Part shown: positions 21,108-30,727 of the stretch, in pieces
Layout of the letters: every line of letters starts with the position of its first letter
Position numbering within the stretch: the first letter of the stretch is position 1
Source: Sthenelais limicola
Taxonomy: Eukaryota; Annelida; Polychaeta; Phyllodocida; Sigalionidae
Assembly (NCBI GenBank): GCA_942159475.1
Contig: OW804094.1
Span: 135,704,755-135,768,754 of the forward strand
DNA: 64,000 nt
Direction of reading: 5' to 3'
Made by a program: the position numbers and the translations under genes
The notes under the pieces: model-generated
Seen by the model: the letters and a program-made list of their open reading frames with translations, nothing else
The model's database searches: none
Told to the model about the DNA's origin: nothing

Positions 21108-22182
21108 AGATGTCGAACATTTAGTTGAACATATATCAGAAATATATCAATCATTTAACTCTTCATACCTAGAAGAAAGAGATATAAACTATCTCACGTC
21201 CACGCCGAACAAAAAACGAAAACAATCCGACTCCCCGCCCACCAAGATAGATGGCGCCACCGGCGGACACATCTTGGCTGAGGAAAAACGGGTAGACCTA
21301 ACCGAGTCACACGATGGCGCCACCGAAACCTTGGAACCCATCACTCTAGACCAAACCTTAGAAAATCTCAGATACCTAGAAAATGCGGAAAATAACCCCA
21401 TAGAATCCCAGGCTGAAAGAGATGAAAAAAGGCTAAGAGAAATAATAAATAAAAATCTAGATGCAATTATACTAAACACTGATTTATCTTTGCAGAATAC
21501 TGATGAAAACTGTATACTCCCTATGGAAGCCAAGACGACTTGGGCCACGGCACGGAATGCCAATACAGAGGCAATTAAACAAGAGCTACGGGCCAGCTAC
21601 CTGGAGAAGGCAAGTGAATACGGAGTCCTGGAACCCTGGGCCCTTTGCCTGGATAAGACGCCAGGCTACCTCTTGAAGATTACGGAGTTCCAAACAGAAC
21701 TCCATACGATGAGAATGGAACACGCAAAAGAAGAGATGCTACTAGCTGCAAAGCACCTCCATCAACAAGCGAGCGATAACTCGAGCATGTCCGTGGCACT
21801 GAAAGCCACGGCCACTCTGGTTACCGAAAGACAGCAGGGAGTCTGCCGATCGGACAACACAATTGCAGCGGCAGAAATCGGATGGAAGATTTCAGCCGAA
21901 AAGTTTACTCATGCAGAAAACAAATCTCTGAATGAGAGAAGAGCGGCCCTTATGGCAAAACCACCAACAAAATCTGACGTAATCGACCCGCTCTCCACTG
22001 TCTGTCCTACTAAAAGACAGGATTTTCCCCAACGGGGGCGCGGAGCTCAGAGATACGGGAGAGGGAGAGGCAACTATGGAGGTCCCCCCAGAGGCTCACA
22101 GAGAGGATCCCAGAGGGGATCAGGCCGTGGAGACAGGGGCCACTATCACCCCTATCCAAGGAACGCGTCCCCACGATACTAG
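21071..22182 (+). CDS. PLE ORF1, RGG-box protein, probably 5'-truncated
   Basis: About 370 codons lie inside the element. An upstream ATG at 21046 is in MITE-A sequence and cannot be native. The first Met within the element is at 21523, so the true start was probably lost with the missing 5' pLTR. The N-terminal third is acidic and polar with a basic NKKRK patch that could be a nuclear signal. The middle (EKASEYGVLEPW, PGYLLKITEF, then helical HAKEEMLLAAKHL) matches no family I know. The last ~50 residues are an RG/RGG-rich tail (RGRGAQRYGRGRG), typical of RNA-binding proteins. By analogy with ORF1 proteins of other retroelements it may coat the RNA; this is inference. Antisense frames here are shadows. 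Confidence 0.75.
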
Positions 22183-22214
22183 TAAACCAACAGAACCCGG
22201 AAACCGATACCGAA

Positions 22215-24725
22215 ATGAACAATGAAAATGACAATCAAATATATATGGAATCTAGTAGTAAAAATCATATTGCTTTGCAGCGTGAAATAATGATGAATGA
22301 TAAAAGAAAAAATAAAAGAAATTCAAACTACCTGATTTCCAATGTTATTCCAAAAAATGACCCAACACCCAAATCGAAAGTCCTACAAAAAGGCAATACT
22401 TCAAAAAATGATCCCACATCCAAATCGAAAGTCCTACAAAAAGGCGATATAGTAAATCTCTCTAGCAGACCCCTCACTAAAGACGAAACAAACCTACTCG
22501 CAAAAGGTTTGAAATTCTGCCCAACTACAAATAATACCGATATCTCGCAAGTAATTAGAGAAACTGAAGACCTATATAGAAAAATGCGATTCCACTGTCT
22601 CTTCGAAAAATTGGACCAAAATAAAATCCAAAACAAAGATGAGAAAAAAGAGAAAAAAGACCTGGACCCTGAACTCACAAAATTCAAAAATAAATTCAAA
22701 GAAAAAAGTACCAAAACTGCTCCTTTGGGCCCCCCAAACCTAGAATTTTTCATAGAAACCGTAGACTCAGAAATAGCAAAGACAAAAATTAAAACGGTCA
22801 AAAGACACAACCTCACTAAAGGTGAAAAACAGGCCCTAAAAAACCTATCAAAAAACAAGGAACTGTACATCCAAAAAGCAGATAAAGGGGGAGCCATAGT
22901 AGTACAAGACACCAGAAAGTACGTTAACCAATGCAAAAACGACCTTTCAGAAATAAAGTACTACAAAAAACTGGAATCAAACCCAACAGAACAATATAAC
23001 CGAGATATCAATAAATATATAGATAAAATGGTAGAAGAAGAAGAACTGACAAAAGAAGTTTCAGGCATACTCAAAACCAAGACATGCAAAACTCCTCAGA
23101 TCTATTTCCTCCCAAAAATCCACAAGGGAAAAATACCCCCACCAGGCCGACCAATCGTATCAGCAAACAACGGACCCACCGAAAAGATATCAAACTATGT
23201 AGACATTTTCCTAAAACCAATGGTGAAAGACGGAAACTCCTACATAAAAGATACGGGAGACTTTATAAATATTATCCAAAATACAGAGAAAGTAAAGGAA
23301 ACGGATATCCTAGGCACACTTGACGTAAGTGCCCTATACACAAACATACCAAACGAAGAAGGTATCAAAATAATAGAGGAAATGCTAGAACAAAAGAGAA
23401 AAACTACCATAAAACCAAGTAATAGTACGATCTGTGACCTTCTAAGAAAGGTCCTCAAACTAAACAACTTCCAATACAACGGAGAAAACTATCTACAAGT
23501 AGGAGGTACAGCCATGGGAACAGCCCTAGCACCATCCTACGCAAACCTCTTTATGAGGAACCTAGAAGAAAAAATGCTAAAAGAAGCACCACTAAAACCC
23601 ACCGTCTGGAAAAGATACTTAGATGACATATTCTTTGTCTGGACACACGGAGAAAGTGAACTAACGGAATTCATCAAGAAAATAAACGAGTTCCACCACT
23701 CAATCAAATTCACCTCAGAATACTCAAGGGAGGAGGTAAATTTCTTAGACACAAAAGTCAAAAAAGACATAGATGGGAAACTGTACACCACACTGTACAC
23801 AAAACCAACCGACAAAAACAACTACCTACACTATACCTCGGCACATCCTCCACAATGCAAGAAGAGCCTACCGTATAGCCAATTCACACGCATAAACAAA
23901 ATATGCACAAAAAACGAGGATTTTGTAGAAAACAGCAAAGAAAAAGAAACACACTTCAAACGAAGAGGATACCCGGACAACCTCATACAAACGGCTCTGA
24001 AAAAAGCCATGAAAGATAGAGAAGAAGGGAAAGAACAGAAAAAGGAAGAAGTAACAAATAACATCTTCCATATAAGTACTTTCAGACCAACATACGACAA
24101 AACCCAGACCATACTAAAAAAGTACTGGCCAATCCTGGGAAAATCAAAACAGACACAAAGCTTGAAAGAAAAGAAACTCGTATGCGGCTACAAGAGACCG
24201 AAAAACCTACGAGAGCACCTAATAAGGGCAAAACTAGACTACAACCCAGAAAAAAGCACAGAAAAAAGAAAAGAAGAAAAAACAAGAAATAAATGTGAAC
24301 ACAAAAAATGCAAAGTATGCCCCAAAATAAACAAAACCACCCCAGTAAAGAATACGAAGCGACGAAAAACGGACGTAAAAACAAACGTGAACTGCGGCAG
24401 CTCAAACTTGATATACTGCATATCATGCAAAAAATGCGAAGAGCTATACATAGGACAAACGAAACGAACCCTATGGAAAAGAGCGAGCGAACATATGGCG
24501 GATATAAAACACAATAGAACAAAATCAGTGGTAGCGAAGCACTTCAACCAACATGACCACTCAGGTCTAGAAGACTTCCAGATACAAATAATAGATTTTG
24601 TATACAAACATCCAGAAAGCAAAAGGGCAAAGGAACTCAGAACCCTAATAGAACACAACTGGATCCACAGACTACAAACGTACCAACCACATGGAATGAA
24701 TGTAAAAGATTCAGAATTCAAATGA
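22215..24725 (+). CDS. PLE ORF2: Penelope reverse transcriptase + GIY-YIG endonuclease
   Basis: 836 codons from ATG 22215 to TGA, beginning 32 bp after the ORF1 stop. The frame is open upstream to 22014, overlapping ORF1 by about 169 nt in the -1 frame. Residues ~47-80 hold a 17-residue tandem duplication (KSKVLQKG twice). The RT domain shows the PLE hallmarks in order: KADKGGAIVV (~219), YFLPKIHKG and GRPIVS (~298-320), DVSALYTNIP (~371, catalytic Asp), GTAMGTALAPSYANLF (~431), YLDD (468-471, catalytic), then FLDTKV and LYTKPTDKNNYLHY. A Cys/His cluster, CEHKKCKVC, starts at 694. GIY-YIG follows: LIYC (~732) and YIGQTKR (745), then WKRASEH. The RT copies the element RNA at nicks the endonuclease makes. 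All key residues seen are intact, so the protein could be active. Confidence 0.93.
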   Translation: MNNENDNQIYMESSSKNHIALQREIMMNDKRKNKRNSNYLISNVIPKNDPTPKSKVLQKGNTSKNDPTSKSKVLQKGDIVNLSSRPLTKDETNLLAKGLKFCPTTNNTDISQVIRETEDLYRKMRFHCLFEKLDQNKIQNKDEKKEKKDLDPELTKFKNKFKEKSTKTAPLGPPNLEFFIETVDSEIAKTKIKTVKRHNLTKGEKQALKNLSKNKELYIQKADKGGAIVVQDTRKYVNQCKNDLSEIKYYKKLESNPTEQYNRDINKYIDKMVEEEELTKEVSGILKTKTCKTPQIYFLPKIHKGKIPPPGRPIVSANNGPTEKISNYVDIFLKPMVKDGNSYIKDTGDFINIIQNTEKVKETDILGTLDVSALYTNIPNEEGIKIIEEMLEQKRKTTIKPSNSTICDLLRKVLKLNNFQYNGENYLQVGGTAMGTALAPSYANLFMRNLEEKMLKEAPLKPTVWKRYLDDIFFVWTHGESELTEFIKKINEFHHSIKFTSEYSREEVNFLDTKVKKDIDGKLYTTLYTKPTDKNNYLHYTSAHPPQCKKSLPYSQFTRINKICTKNEDFVENSKEKETHFKRRGYPDNLIQTALKKAMKDREEGKEQKKEEVTNNIFHISTFRPTYDKTQTILKKYWPILGKSKQTQSLKEKKLVCGYKRPKNLREHLIRAKLDYNPEKSTEKRKEEKTRNKCEHKKCKVCPKINKTTPVKNTKRRKTDVKTNVNCGSSNLIYCISCKKCEELYIGQTKRTLWKRASEHMADIKHNRTKSVVAKHFNQHDHSGLEDFQIQIIDFVYKHPESKRAKELRTLIEHNWIHRLQTYQPHGMNVKDSEFK

Positions 24726-24764
24726 GCCAGTATACCCCTCTAAAACTAAAGCCACGTCAAAAAA

Positions 24765-24801
24765 ATTTTTTCTCCCAAACTGGGAAAAGGATTTTTAAAT
24801 A
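24765..24801 (-). repeat. PLE inverted repeat, right arm
   Basis: Perfect reverse complement of 21071-21107, located 39 bp after the ORF2 stop codon. It is not at the element's 3' end: another ~630 bp follow before the target duplication. Confidence 0.92.
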
Positions 24802-25004
24802 TAAAATATACCAAGGGGACTGACTCTCACTAAGACCTGTACTCTTTTTTGGATGCCCAGCCCTATACTAAGGTAAAAAGGCTAACAGAAAAATCCTATA
24901 TACATGATACATGTAAACCACAAAGTAGAAATAAAAAACTACTGACCGCCCCTACCCCCCTAAAAAACAGGGAAAAGAAAAGGGGAGAGAGCACACACCT
25001 AAAT

Positions 25005-25046
25005 AAAGTACCTGATGAGGCCCATAGCCGAAACCGTTTGAACTAA
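25005..25046 (+). ncRNA. Hammerhead-ribozyme-like motif of the PLE
   Basis: The invariant boxes CTGATGA (25012-25018) and GAAA (25030-25033) are separated by a short stem II (ggc, loop ccata, gcc). After GAAA comes accgttt, where C and G can pair around a one-base loop to give a minimal stem III before GUU. AGTAC before the core can pair imperfectly with GAACT after it as stem I. PLEs are known to carry hammerheads with very short stem III that work best as dimers. Here the core is clear, but the cleavage-site geometry is only tentative. Confidence 0.6.
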
Positions 25047-25357
25047 AAATAACACTATTTCCAGAGAAAGAATATTACATTCACTCTCACCTTTATACAA
25101 GATCAAAATCTTGTACACCCCCTGCCCCCCCCTATTATTCTCCCCCCCCCCTAACATTTTAAAACCCCTATAATACCCCCTACCCTACACACAAGCCTCT
25201 ACCCAAGAAGGGAGGGCCCTATGCAAGTCTAGCCTAACCCCAAACAGAGGAGAGCAACAGACTCACATGACAGGCAGGACGGAAATAGCACAGTGACCAG
25301 GACCTAGATCCAGCACTAAAACAAAGGATTTTCAACTTTGGCGGGAATCTGGACACC

Positions 25358-25396
25358 TATAAAAAAGGCACAGATCCCACCCACTGGCATTCAACG
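25358..25396 (+). promoter_or_regulatory. Possible core promoter in the PLE tail
   Basis: TATAAAAAA at 25358-25366 with an initiator-like ttcaacg about 35 bp downstream. In PLEs the terminal unit drives a tandemly arranged next copy; no second copy is present here. Prediction only. Confidence 0.35.
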
Positions 25397-25432
25397 GTCG
25401 TACGGGTTTAGGTGAATACTGCCACGTCTACC

Positions 25433-25538
25433 TACTATACAGAATATACTCAGATATACCTACGATTTATCATTTTTCACTCTTATTTAGCAGAATTTGA
25501 TAGATATGTAGATTGTGCATTTTCTGAAAATCTGACCC
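25433..25538 (-). mobile_element. MITE-A copy 19, right half
   Basis: Starts with the duplicated tactatacagaatata, continues ctcagatatacc and ends ctgaaaatctgaccc. It completes the copy begun at 20934. Confidence 0.92.
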
Positions 25539-25610
25539 ATGAACTAAGCTTTGGATGGATGGGACGTCCTGACTTCAGATAGGGTGGACATGTATGAGAG
25601 TTTGTTTACC

Positions 25611-26370
25611 ATGTGTTGAAGGAAAATAAGTCACCAGTCGCAAAAATGTGATTCATTCACAGGTTCTCTTTTTGTAATATTCTCATTTTCATGGTGCCTA
25701 GAGCTGTTAGTAACATAAATACATGTACCGAATTTCAAGACGGTGTATCAAATACATCCATGCATTTCCAAGGTCATCCTATAGAGTATATATTTAGTTT
25801 ACTGGTAATTATCCACTCAGAAATATTGGAAACTTTTTTCAAAAATAACAATATCAAAACTAATATATAGAAACACTTATCATTTATCGTGATGTTTACC
25901 ATAATAGGGGATTTGCATGTCTCACTGCGCATGTCTACTGCAGTGCATGCTGGGATGGATTCTGATCAAATCTAATCATTCTTGGATGGATTTTGTTGAA
26001 ATCTGACATACAAATAATTGGCAACATTTTATCGAAAATTGCAAGAATCTTTTTACCAATATCACAAATTGTATAAAATTGATCTATGAAAACCAAATGC
26101 ATGATGGGAAAGGTGGGGACATATGTTATATAAACATGTATAACACATGGATATTAACATTAGATCATTGATAAATATTCCATGCTAAACATGGTATGTT
26201 TTCTATAGATTTTAGACTGTACTATTACTCCCATAATTCCATGCGAATCAAGATTCAATATGGCGGCTATGCAAGTCCCCTATTAGAATCTGCCTCTTTT
26301 CGAATATGATAAAAGGATCTCAAAATTCATTTCTTGTGACTTGTGACTCATTTTCCTGCAGCACATCACA
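25611..26370 (-). mobile_element. MITE-B copy hosting MITE-C
   Basis: Left terminus atgtgttgaaggaaaataag; right end cttgtgactcattttcctgc then agcacatcaca. Interrupted at 25904-26283 by MITE-C. Confidence 0.85.
25904..26283 (+). mobile_element. MITE-C copy 2, nested in MITE-B
   Basis: ataggggatttgcatgtctc to tggcggctatgcaagtcccc, then tat. The internal catgctgggatggattctg block is partly duplicated (ttggatggattttg), so the copy is about 30 bp longer than the others. Confidence 0.88.
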
Positions 26371-26505
26371 AATAGCTGGCGCATTTCGTTCTGTTTAATC
26401 AAAACAATAAACCCGTAACATTACTCCACCTCAATCCGGGAGAGCATTTATGTCACCTTTCCCATTAGGTCCTATTAGGGCTTAGGCATTTCTGACAGGT
26501 ATATT

Positions 26506-26570
26506 TGTGATCCGTCACAGACAAATGAGTCACAAGTCGCAAAAATGGGTTTTGAGATGTCATAGTGTCA
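26506..26570 (+). mobile_element. MITE-B, left terminus only
   Basis: tgtgatccgtcacagacaaa and the following gtcacaagtcgcaaaaatgg match the family; similarity is lost after about 60 bp. Confidence 0.68.
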
Positions 26571-26890
26571 AACAAAGATGTATAAATTTATCTTTTTTAA
26601 ATATTTTTCATTGGCCTTAAATTTAACATCACTGATCTTTAAGAGTTAGAAAATACGCATGACTAACAAATGTAGTTTTCTTTCGTGCGTCGCCAAGAAT
26701 TTCAAACAACGATCTTAATTACTTTTACAAGTTCATATTGTTTACAATAGATATTACATGATATGATAATATAATAAATAATAAATGCCAATGTCAGAAG
26801 GATGAGAGGGATGACCAGCTCTGAGGGATACTAGTTTACATTCTTTTACCACCTTCAGGTGAAGGAAGGAATTGTCATGAGAACATGCCT

Positions 26891-27202
26891 TTATTACACC
26901 CCTGTGCTGTAGTTGCCTATACCTTCAGCATTGTATGCCACACTTGGTTAAAGTGGTGCATAACATGTAAATTATGCCACCCTTGGTGCATACAACAAGT
27001 AGGTCCACCAAAATCTGAAATTACTTCTTTTATTTTATCTATTTATTAATGGGGTGTAATAAATATGGAACAAAGCTCGGGTGAAGTCTGTACACTTGTT
27101 AGTGGCATCGGCAGCACAGATCTTGGGCTGACGCCCTCTAACTTCCTGCGCTCCCTCGGTCACTAACAAGTGTACAGACTTCCCCCTTGCTAGGTTCCAT
27201 CT
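26891..27202 (+). repeat. Repeat R-5, copy 1
   Basis: Composite unit of two parts. The first (26891-27063) has inverted ends ttattacacccc and ggggtgtaataa. The second (27066-27202) is a foldback with arms ggaacaaagctcgggtgaag and its imperfect complement around gtgtacagacttc. Both parts recur together in inverted orientation at 40982-41310, so they behave as one element. Confidence 0.75.
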
Positions 27203-27525
27203 ATTTCTTTAGCTTCTACACGAGGCCTCTGAACGCCAGTTTCTAAGGTATGAGGGTAAAGTTATGACCACCCCAAATATACAGTACCGTGAGGTATGTG
27301 TCTATATTATTTTTTTAATGATTTTATTTATCCAGCTTCTCAAGACAAATATGCACGATACAGTCCAGAACAGGTAACACAATACAAGTCTGTGGCGTTC
27401 TACCTGCTGCTGCAGTCTACTTGGATGAACATATAATGATAGGAAAAACTACTACATTTTCTGGTGAATTAGATGTGATGTAATATAGTACAGTGTGAGA
27501 CCGGGCGAGACAATTAGTCCCTGGA
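27203..27525. other. No gene recognised
   Basis: About 320 bp, AT-rich, no repeat terminus and no splice-flanked frame seen. Confidence 0.4.
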
Positions 27526-27760
27526 GGGTCAGATTTTCAGAAAATGCACAATCTACAGTTCTACACACTTCTCAAATTCTCCTAAATTAGAGTGAGAAAT
27601 GCTAAATACTGAGTATATCTGAGTGTATTCTGTATTGTATTCATTCAATAAATCTGTCTGGTTATGTTGAACTGTATTTTGAACCTGATTTTTGTCTTAA
27701 ATTTGGGTTATTGGAGAAGATTAGTGAAGGTCATTAGTACATTTTTTGAAGACCTGACCC
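27526..27760 (+). mobile_element. MITE-A copy 20
   Basis: gggtcagattttcag to ttgaagacctgaccc, flanked by tgga on both sides (4-bp duplication, possibly up to 7 bp because of overlapping c residues). Confidence 0.9.
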
Positions 27761-27854
27761 TGGAAGAGTTGGGGTCTGTTGTAGATGCTAAGGAAGGAAT
27801 TGTCTGTGGGAATTCAGGCCTGTACTTTCTGATGATTTGAGCCATGATTACATA

Positions 27855-28263
27855 TGTGATGTGTTTCAAGAAAATTAGTCATAAGTCGCAAAATTGATAC
27901 TTTCCAAAGTGTTTTTTTCACAGGACCTCTTTTTTAAATGTTCTGATTTTTAGTGGGTATAGCACTGATAGTCATATAAATCCATGTAACAGATTTCGGG
28001 AAATTGTATTAAATATATCCCTGCGTTTTGAAGGCATTCGTATTGAGTCTATTTAGTTATTTTACTGGTAATTACCCATCCAGAAACATTGCAAATTTTC
28101 TTTTTCAAAAATAAAAATATCAAACTTAAAATATAGAAATACTTATCAGGTATCCTACTGTTTACTATCATTGGAATCAGCTTGATCTCCTCTTTTCAAA
28201 TATGGTGATATCTCAAAATCCATATTTTGCGACTTATGACTAATTTTCCTAAAACGGATCACA
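27855..28263 (-). mobile_element. MITE-B, complete copy
   Basis: 409 bp, tgtgatgtgtttcaagaaaa to tgactaattttcctaaaacg, then gatcaca. The complete interior includes the aaaataaaaatatcaaactt block. Confidence 0.9.
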
Positions 28264-28866
28264 TATGGCCAGGTTATATTATGCACAGCCACTAGATATA
28301 ACTTCAAGAGTAGTAGGATTGAGTTTGTGAAAGAAATAAGACTTAACTGCTCTTTTGATTATGGAAATTCAGGCTTTAATGTCTTGGATAATCAGACCCA
28401 CACCCCTCAAAAATCAACTTCCTTCAAACATAAAATCCGTCAATAATCCTTTGGATCCCGTTGCAACGGAAAGAAGTTAATTTGACATTTGACAAGAAAA
28501 GCCAGGAGACAGGCCGAGTATTCTCAAAGCATCAAAGCCCTTTCGTGGAAATTGATAACAATAAATCTTTCTTTTGTTCTCAGAGAACTTTTTCCCCAAA
28601 TGACAGGGAAAGGATATTTACTGTCAAAAGCTTGACCAGCTAAAAAGCATTTCTACAAATGCTAATATCGCTGGTGATGTATGAAAATTGAATCGACTTT
28701 ATCGACAAAGCAAAGCATGGCAGACATGCAAGGACTGTGCTATTTAGTTCTTCTTCTTTTTATATTTTCTTTATTTTCTTCGCCCTTGGTTATTCTTCCT
28801 TTGAAAGGTTTATAAATAATCTGTTCTAGAATCTGATACTGGTCCTTGTTTCGTGCATCAGTATAT
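28264..28866. other. No gene recognised
   Basis: About 600 bp free of the repeat families here. A 60-codon plus frame (28461-28643) has no recognisable family and no convincing splice sites. Confidence 0.4.
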
Positions 28867-29104
28867 GAGTCAGATCGTTAGTAAATGTACAATTGACCTT
28901 CACCAATCCTCTCAAATAACCCAAATTTGTATGAAGAAAATTAGGTTCAAAATACAGTTTAACGTAACCAGATAGATTTATTGGATGAATACAATTCAGA
29001 ATATACTCAGATATACCTAGTATTTATCATTTTCCACTCTAATTTAGCAGAATTTGATAGATGTGTAGAACTGTAAGTTGTGCATTTTCTGGAAAATCTT
29101 ACCC
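28867..29104 (-). mobile_element. MITE-A copy 21
   Basis: gagtcagatcgttag to ctggaaaatcttaccc, atat flanks. Same subtype as the copy the PLE entered; it preserves the empty site. Confidence 0.88.
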
Positions 29105-29596
29105 ATATCTAGGCGGCGAATACATTGTTTGAAACATTGACTATATTTATACGATTTACACTGATTTGGCTGCACAAATATAAATTAGAAACTCAACATT
29201 TACCTAATTAAATGGATTTAGATATTTTTAGCGCATAAGTAGATTTTGTAAGTAGCTTTAGTATTAAAAAAAAATAGGTTTTTTTCTCTCGTTGATCTTG
29301 AGAGCTGTCGAATGGAAGATTCAAATTAGACAATTAACTAAAATTGATATTTTCTTGAGTATTTCTCTTCTTTTTGCTGAGATTGAAGTGAACATATTAC
29401 ATTGTATTTGGACTCCCCATCGTTTAGATTTGAATGCAAATATCAAAAACAAGTGAAAAAAAGAATTAAAAAAATGCCAATATTTTACCAGGCATTTGAT
29501 ATCAAGACATCAAATTTATCACGAAGTATCATGTTGAATTCATGTACCAATACACGATTGCTTGCATGCTTGATAGTTTTTGCGTGTGTCTTATTA

Positions 29597-29822
29597 GAGC
29601 CAGAATTTCAAAAAATGTACAATCGCCAGCTCCACAAAATTATTAACATCTGATAAATTAGACACTCAAAATTCTATATTATATCAGAGTAACTTTGGCA
29701 TTGCGCTGATTAAAGATGTCTCTTTCATTGTGTTAAACTGCATTTTGAACCTCATTTTTCTCTTAGATTTGGGTTATTTGAGAGGATAGGGGGGAATTGT
29801 ACATTTTCCAAAGATCCAGCCC
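29597..29822 (+). mobile_element. MITE-A copy 22
   Basis: gagccagaatttcaaaaaat to ccaaagatccagccc, flanked by atta on both sides (4-bp duplication). It lies 26 bp downstream (minus strand) of the EMI-like exon, inside the presumed intron. Confidence 0.87.
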
Positions 29823-29848
29823 ATTAGGTAAAACAAAATGTAGCTTAC

Positions 29849-29937
29849 GTTCGGGAGCGGCACAGTTGTCTAAGTCGCTTTGTATCCACCCAGGACAGCA
29901 TTCATAGCACGTCTCATTGCGTGTGGTAGTTTCGTAT
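29849..29937 (-). CDS. Candidate exon: C-terminal part of an EMI-like domain
   Basis: An 89-nt minus-strand exon with a good acceptor (ttctccttcag| at 29938) and a consensus donor (|gtaagct, 29848 downward). It reads YETTTRNETCYECCPGW followed by an acidic stretch, a further Cys and Pro. The CCPGW after a Tyr/Thr/Arg-rich run is the hallmark of the end of EMI domains, small Cys-rich modules of extracellular proteins such as emilins and MEGF10-type receptors. The exon enters in phase 2 and leaves in phase 1. No neighbouring exon was identified, so the host protein is unknown. The surrounding longer open frame is intron. Confidence 0.55.
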
Positions 29938-30245
29938 CTGAAGGAGAAGAATACAGCGATCGTTAATGGTGGTACGGCTAGAACAAAACACACTGGGTAA
30001 ATGACATTAGAAGCGATGCATGTTGTTGACCGATTCAATCTCCGCAGCTACCTATACTGATTTTATCTCCTCGGTGTGTGTTTGTTACCTGTCCCTCCTG
30101 CCAGTTTGCTATGGAGTGTTTTTGAAAAGCAAAAGTGCATGCGTTCTGTTTGTGAGCTGATGGTAGCTTGAGGCATTAGTGTATAAGCATGTAAAAATAT
30201 AGGAAAATGAGTACAAAATTGGTACTTTTCAAAGTGATTTATTCA

Positions 30246-30402
30246 TTTATTCATTAGTTGGTATTGTTACTTCACTAGCAACAAAATGTACCAAAGCAAA
30301 GGGGCCGGAACACATCCCATCTGTAGGAGAATACCCCCCTCTCATACAAGGCTACTTGTTTGCAATAAAAGTTTTCAATATCAATATCAATATCAATTAT
30401 TA
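30246..30402 (+). mobile_element. LINE 3' end with (ATATCA)n tail
   Basis: Non-coding fragment ending gcaataaaagttttcaatatcaa with an atatca repeat. A short tandem tail after an AATAAA signal is typical of CR1/L2-like 3' ends. Confidence 0.5.
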
Positions 30403-30727
30403 TGTTGTTGTGTGTAGAAATATTTTTTTCGATTTATTTGGTCTCTCCTTGGTCAGTAGTATAACGACGATTATACCCAGGTGATGGATCTTTAGCCTTT
30501 TTGCTTCGATTTTATTTCTATTATTTACGATTTATTCGATTTTCATGCCTTTCTCTGAAATATATTATTTTATAATTGATTCTTATGTATATAGCCACAT
30601 ATTTGTTAAATCATATCTTGATGTATCAAACCAATAATGTTAATCTTTTACCCTCAGCTAATACTGAGAATAGTGTATGAAATCATGATGTCTCTGGCTG
30701 AATAAACACATTTAAAACAAACAAACA
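30403..30727 (+). mobile_element. LINE 3' UTR fragment with AAAC tail
   Basis: About 320 bp ending gaataaacacatttaaaaca then aacaaacaa. It interrupts MITE-B at a point where the host sequence resumes directly, as for a 5'-truncated LINE insertion. Confidence 0.5.

Larger units (their letters stand above)
21071..25432 (+). mobile_element. Penelope-like element (PLE), EN+, two ORFs
   Basis: A 4362-bp retroelement bounded by a 16-bp duplication of the MITE-A sequence it entered. In order it holds a 37-bp inverted repeat arm, ORF1 (RGG-rich), ORF2 (Penelope RT plus GIY-YIG endonuclease), the second inverted arm, and a ~630-bp tail with a hammerhead-like motif and a TATA-like box. This matches the known PLE layout, in which an LTR-like unit (pLTR) carries promoter and ribozyme and endonuclease-primed insertion leaves variable target duplications. 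Both frames are free of internal stops, so the copy is young, yet ORF1 is open to the very first base without a start codon. The 5' end is therefore probably truncated, as is usual for PLEs. Confidence 0.9.
24802..25432 (+). other. PLE 3' tail (pLTR-like)
   Basis: Non-coding tail of about 630 bp with two C-rich runs near 25120-25160, the ribozyme-like core and a TATA-like box. In PLEs such a unit normally occurs at both ends; here only the 3' copy is present. Confidence 0.6.

Noticed and set aside
22014..22182. Programmed -1 frameshift site between PLE ORF1 and ORF2.
   Set aside because: Open-frame overlap exists, but no canonical slippery heptamer in the right register was found, so it is not listed as a feature.
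22328..24721. Several antisense frames of 80-200 codons under ORF2.
   Set aside because: Hydrophobic Phe/Ser/Leu-rich shadows of an A-rich coding strand, with no family and no starts of their own.
29763..30038. Whole 91-codon minus frame as a small secreted protein.
   Set aside because: Only the part between the acceptor and donor looks coding; the rest is intron and MITE-A sequence.
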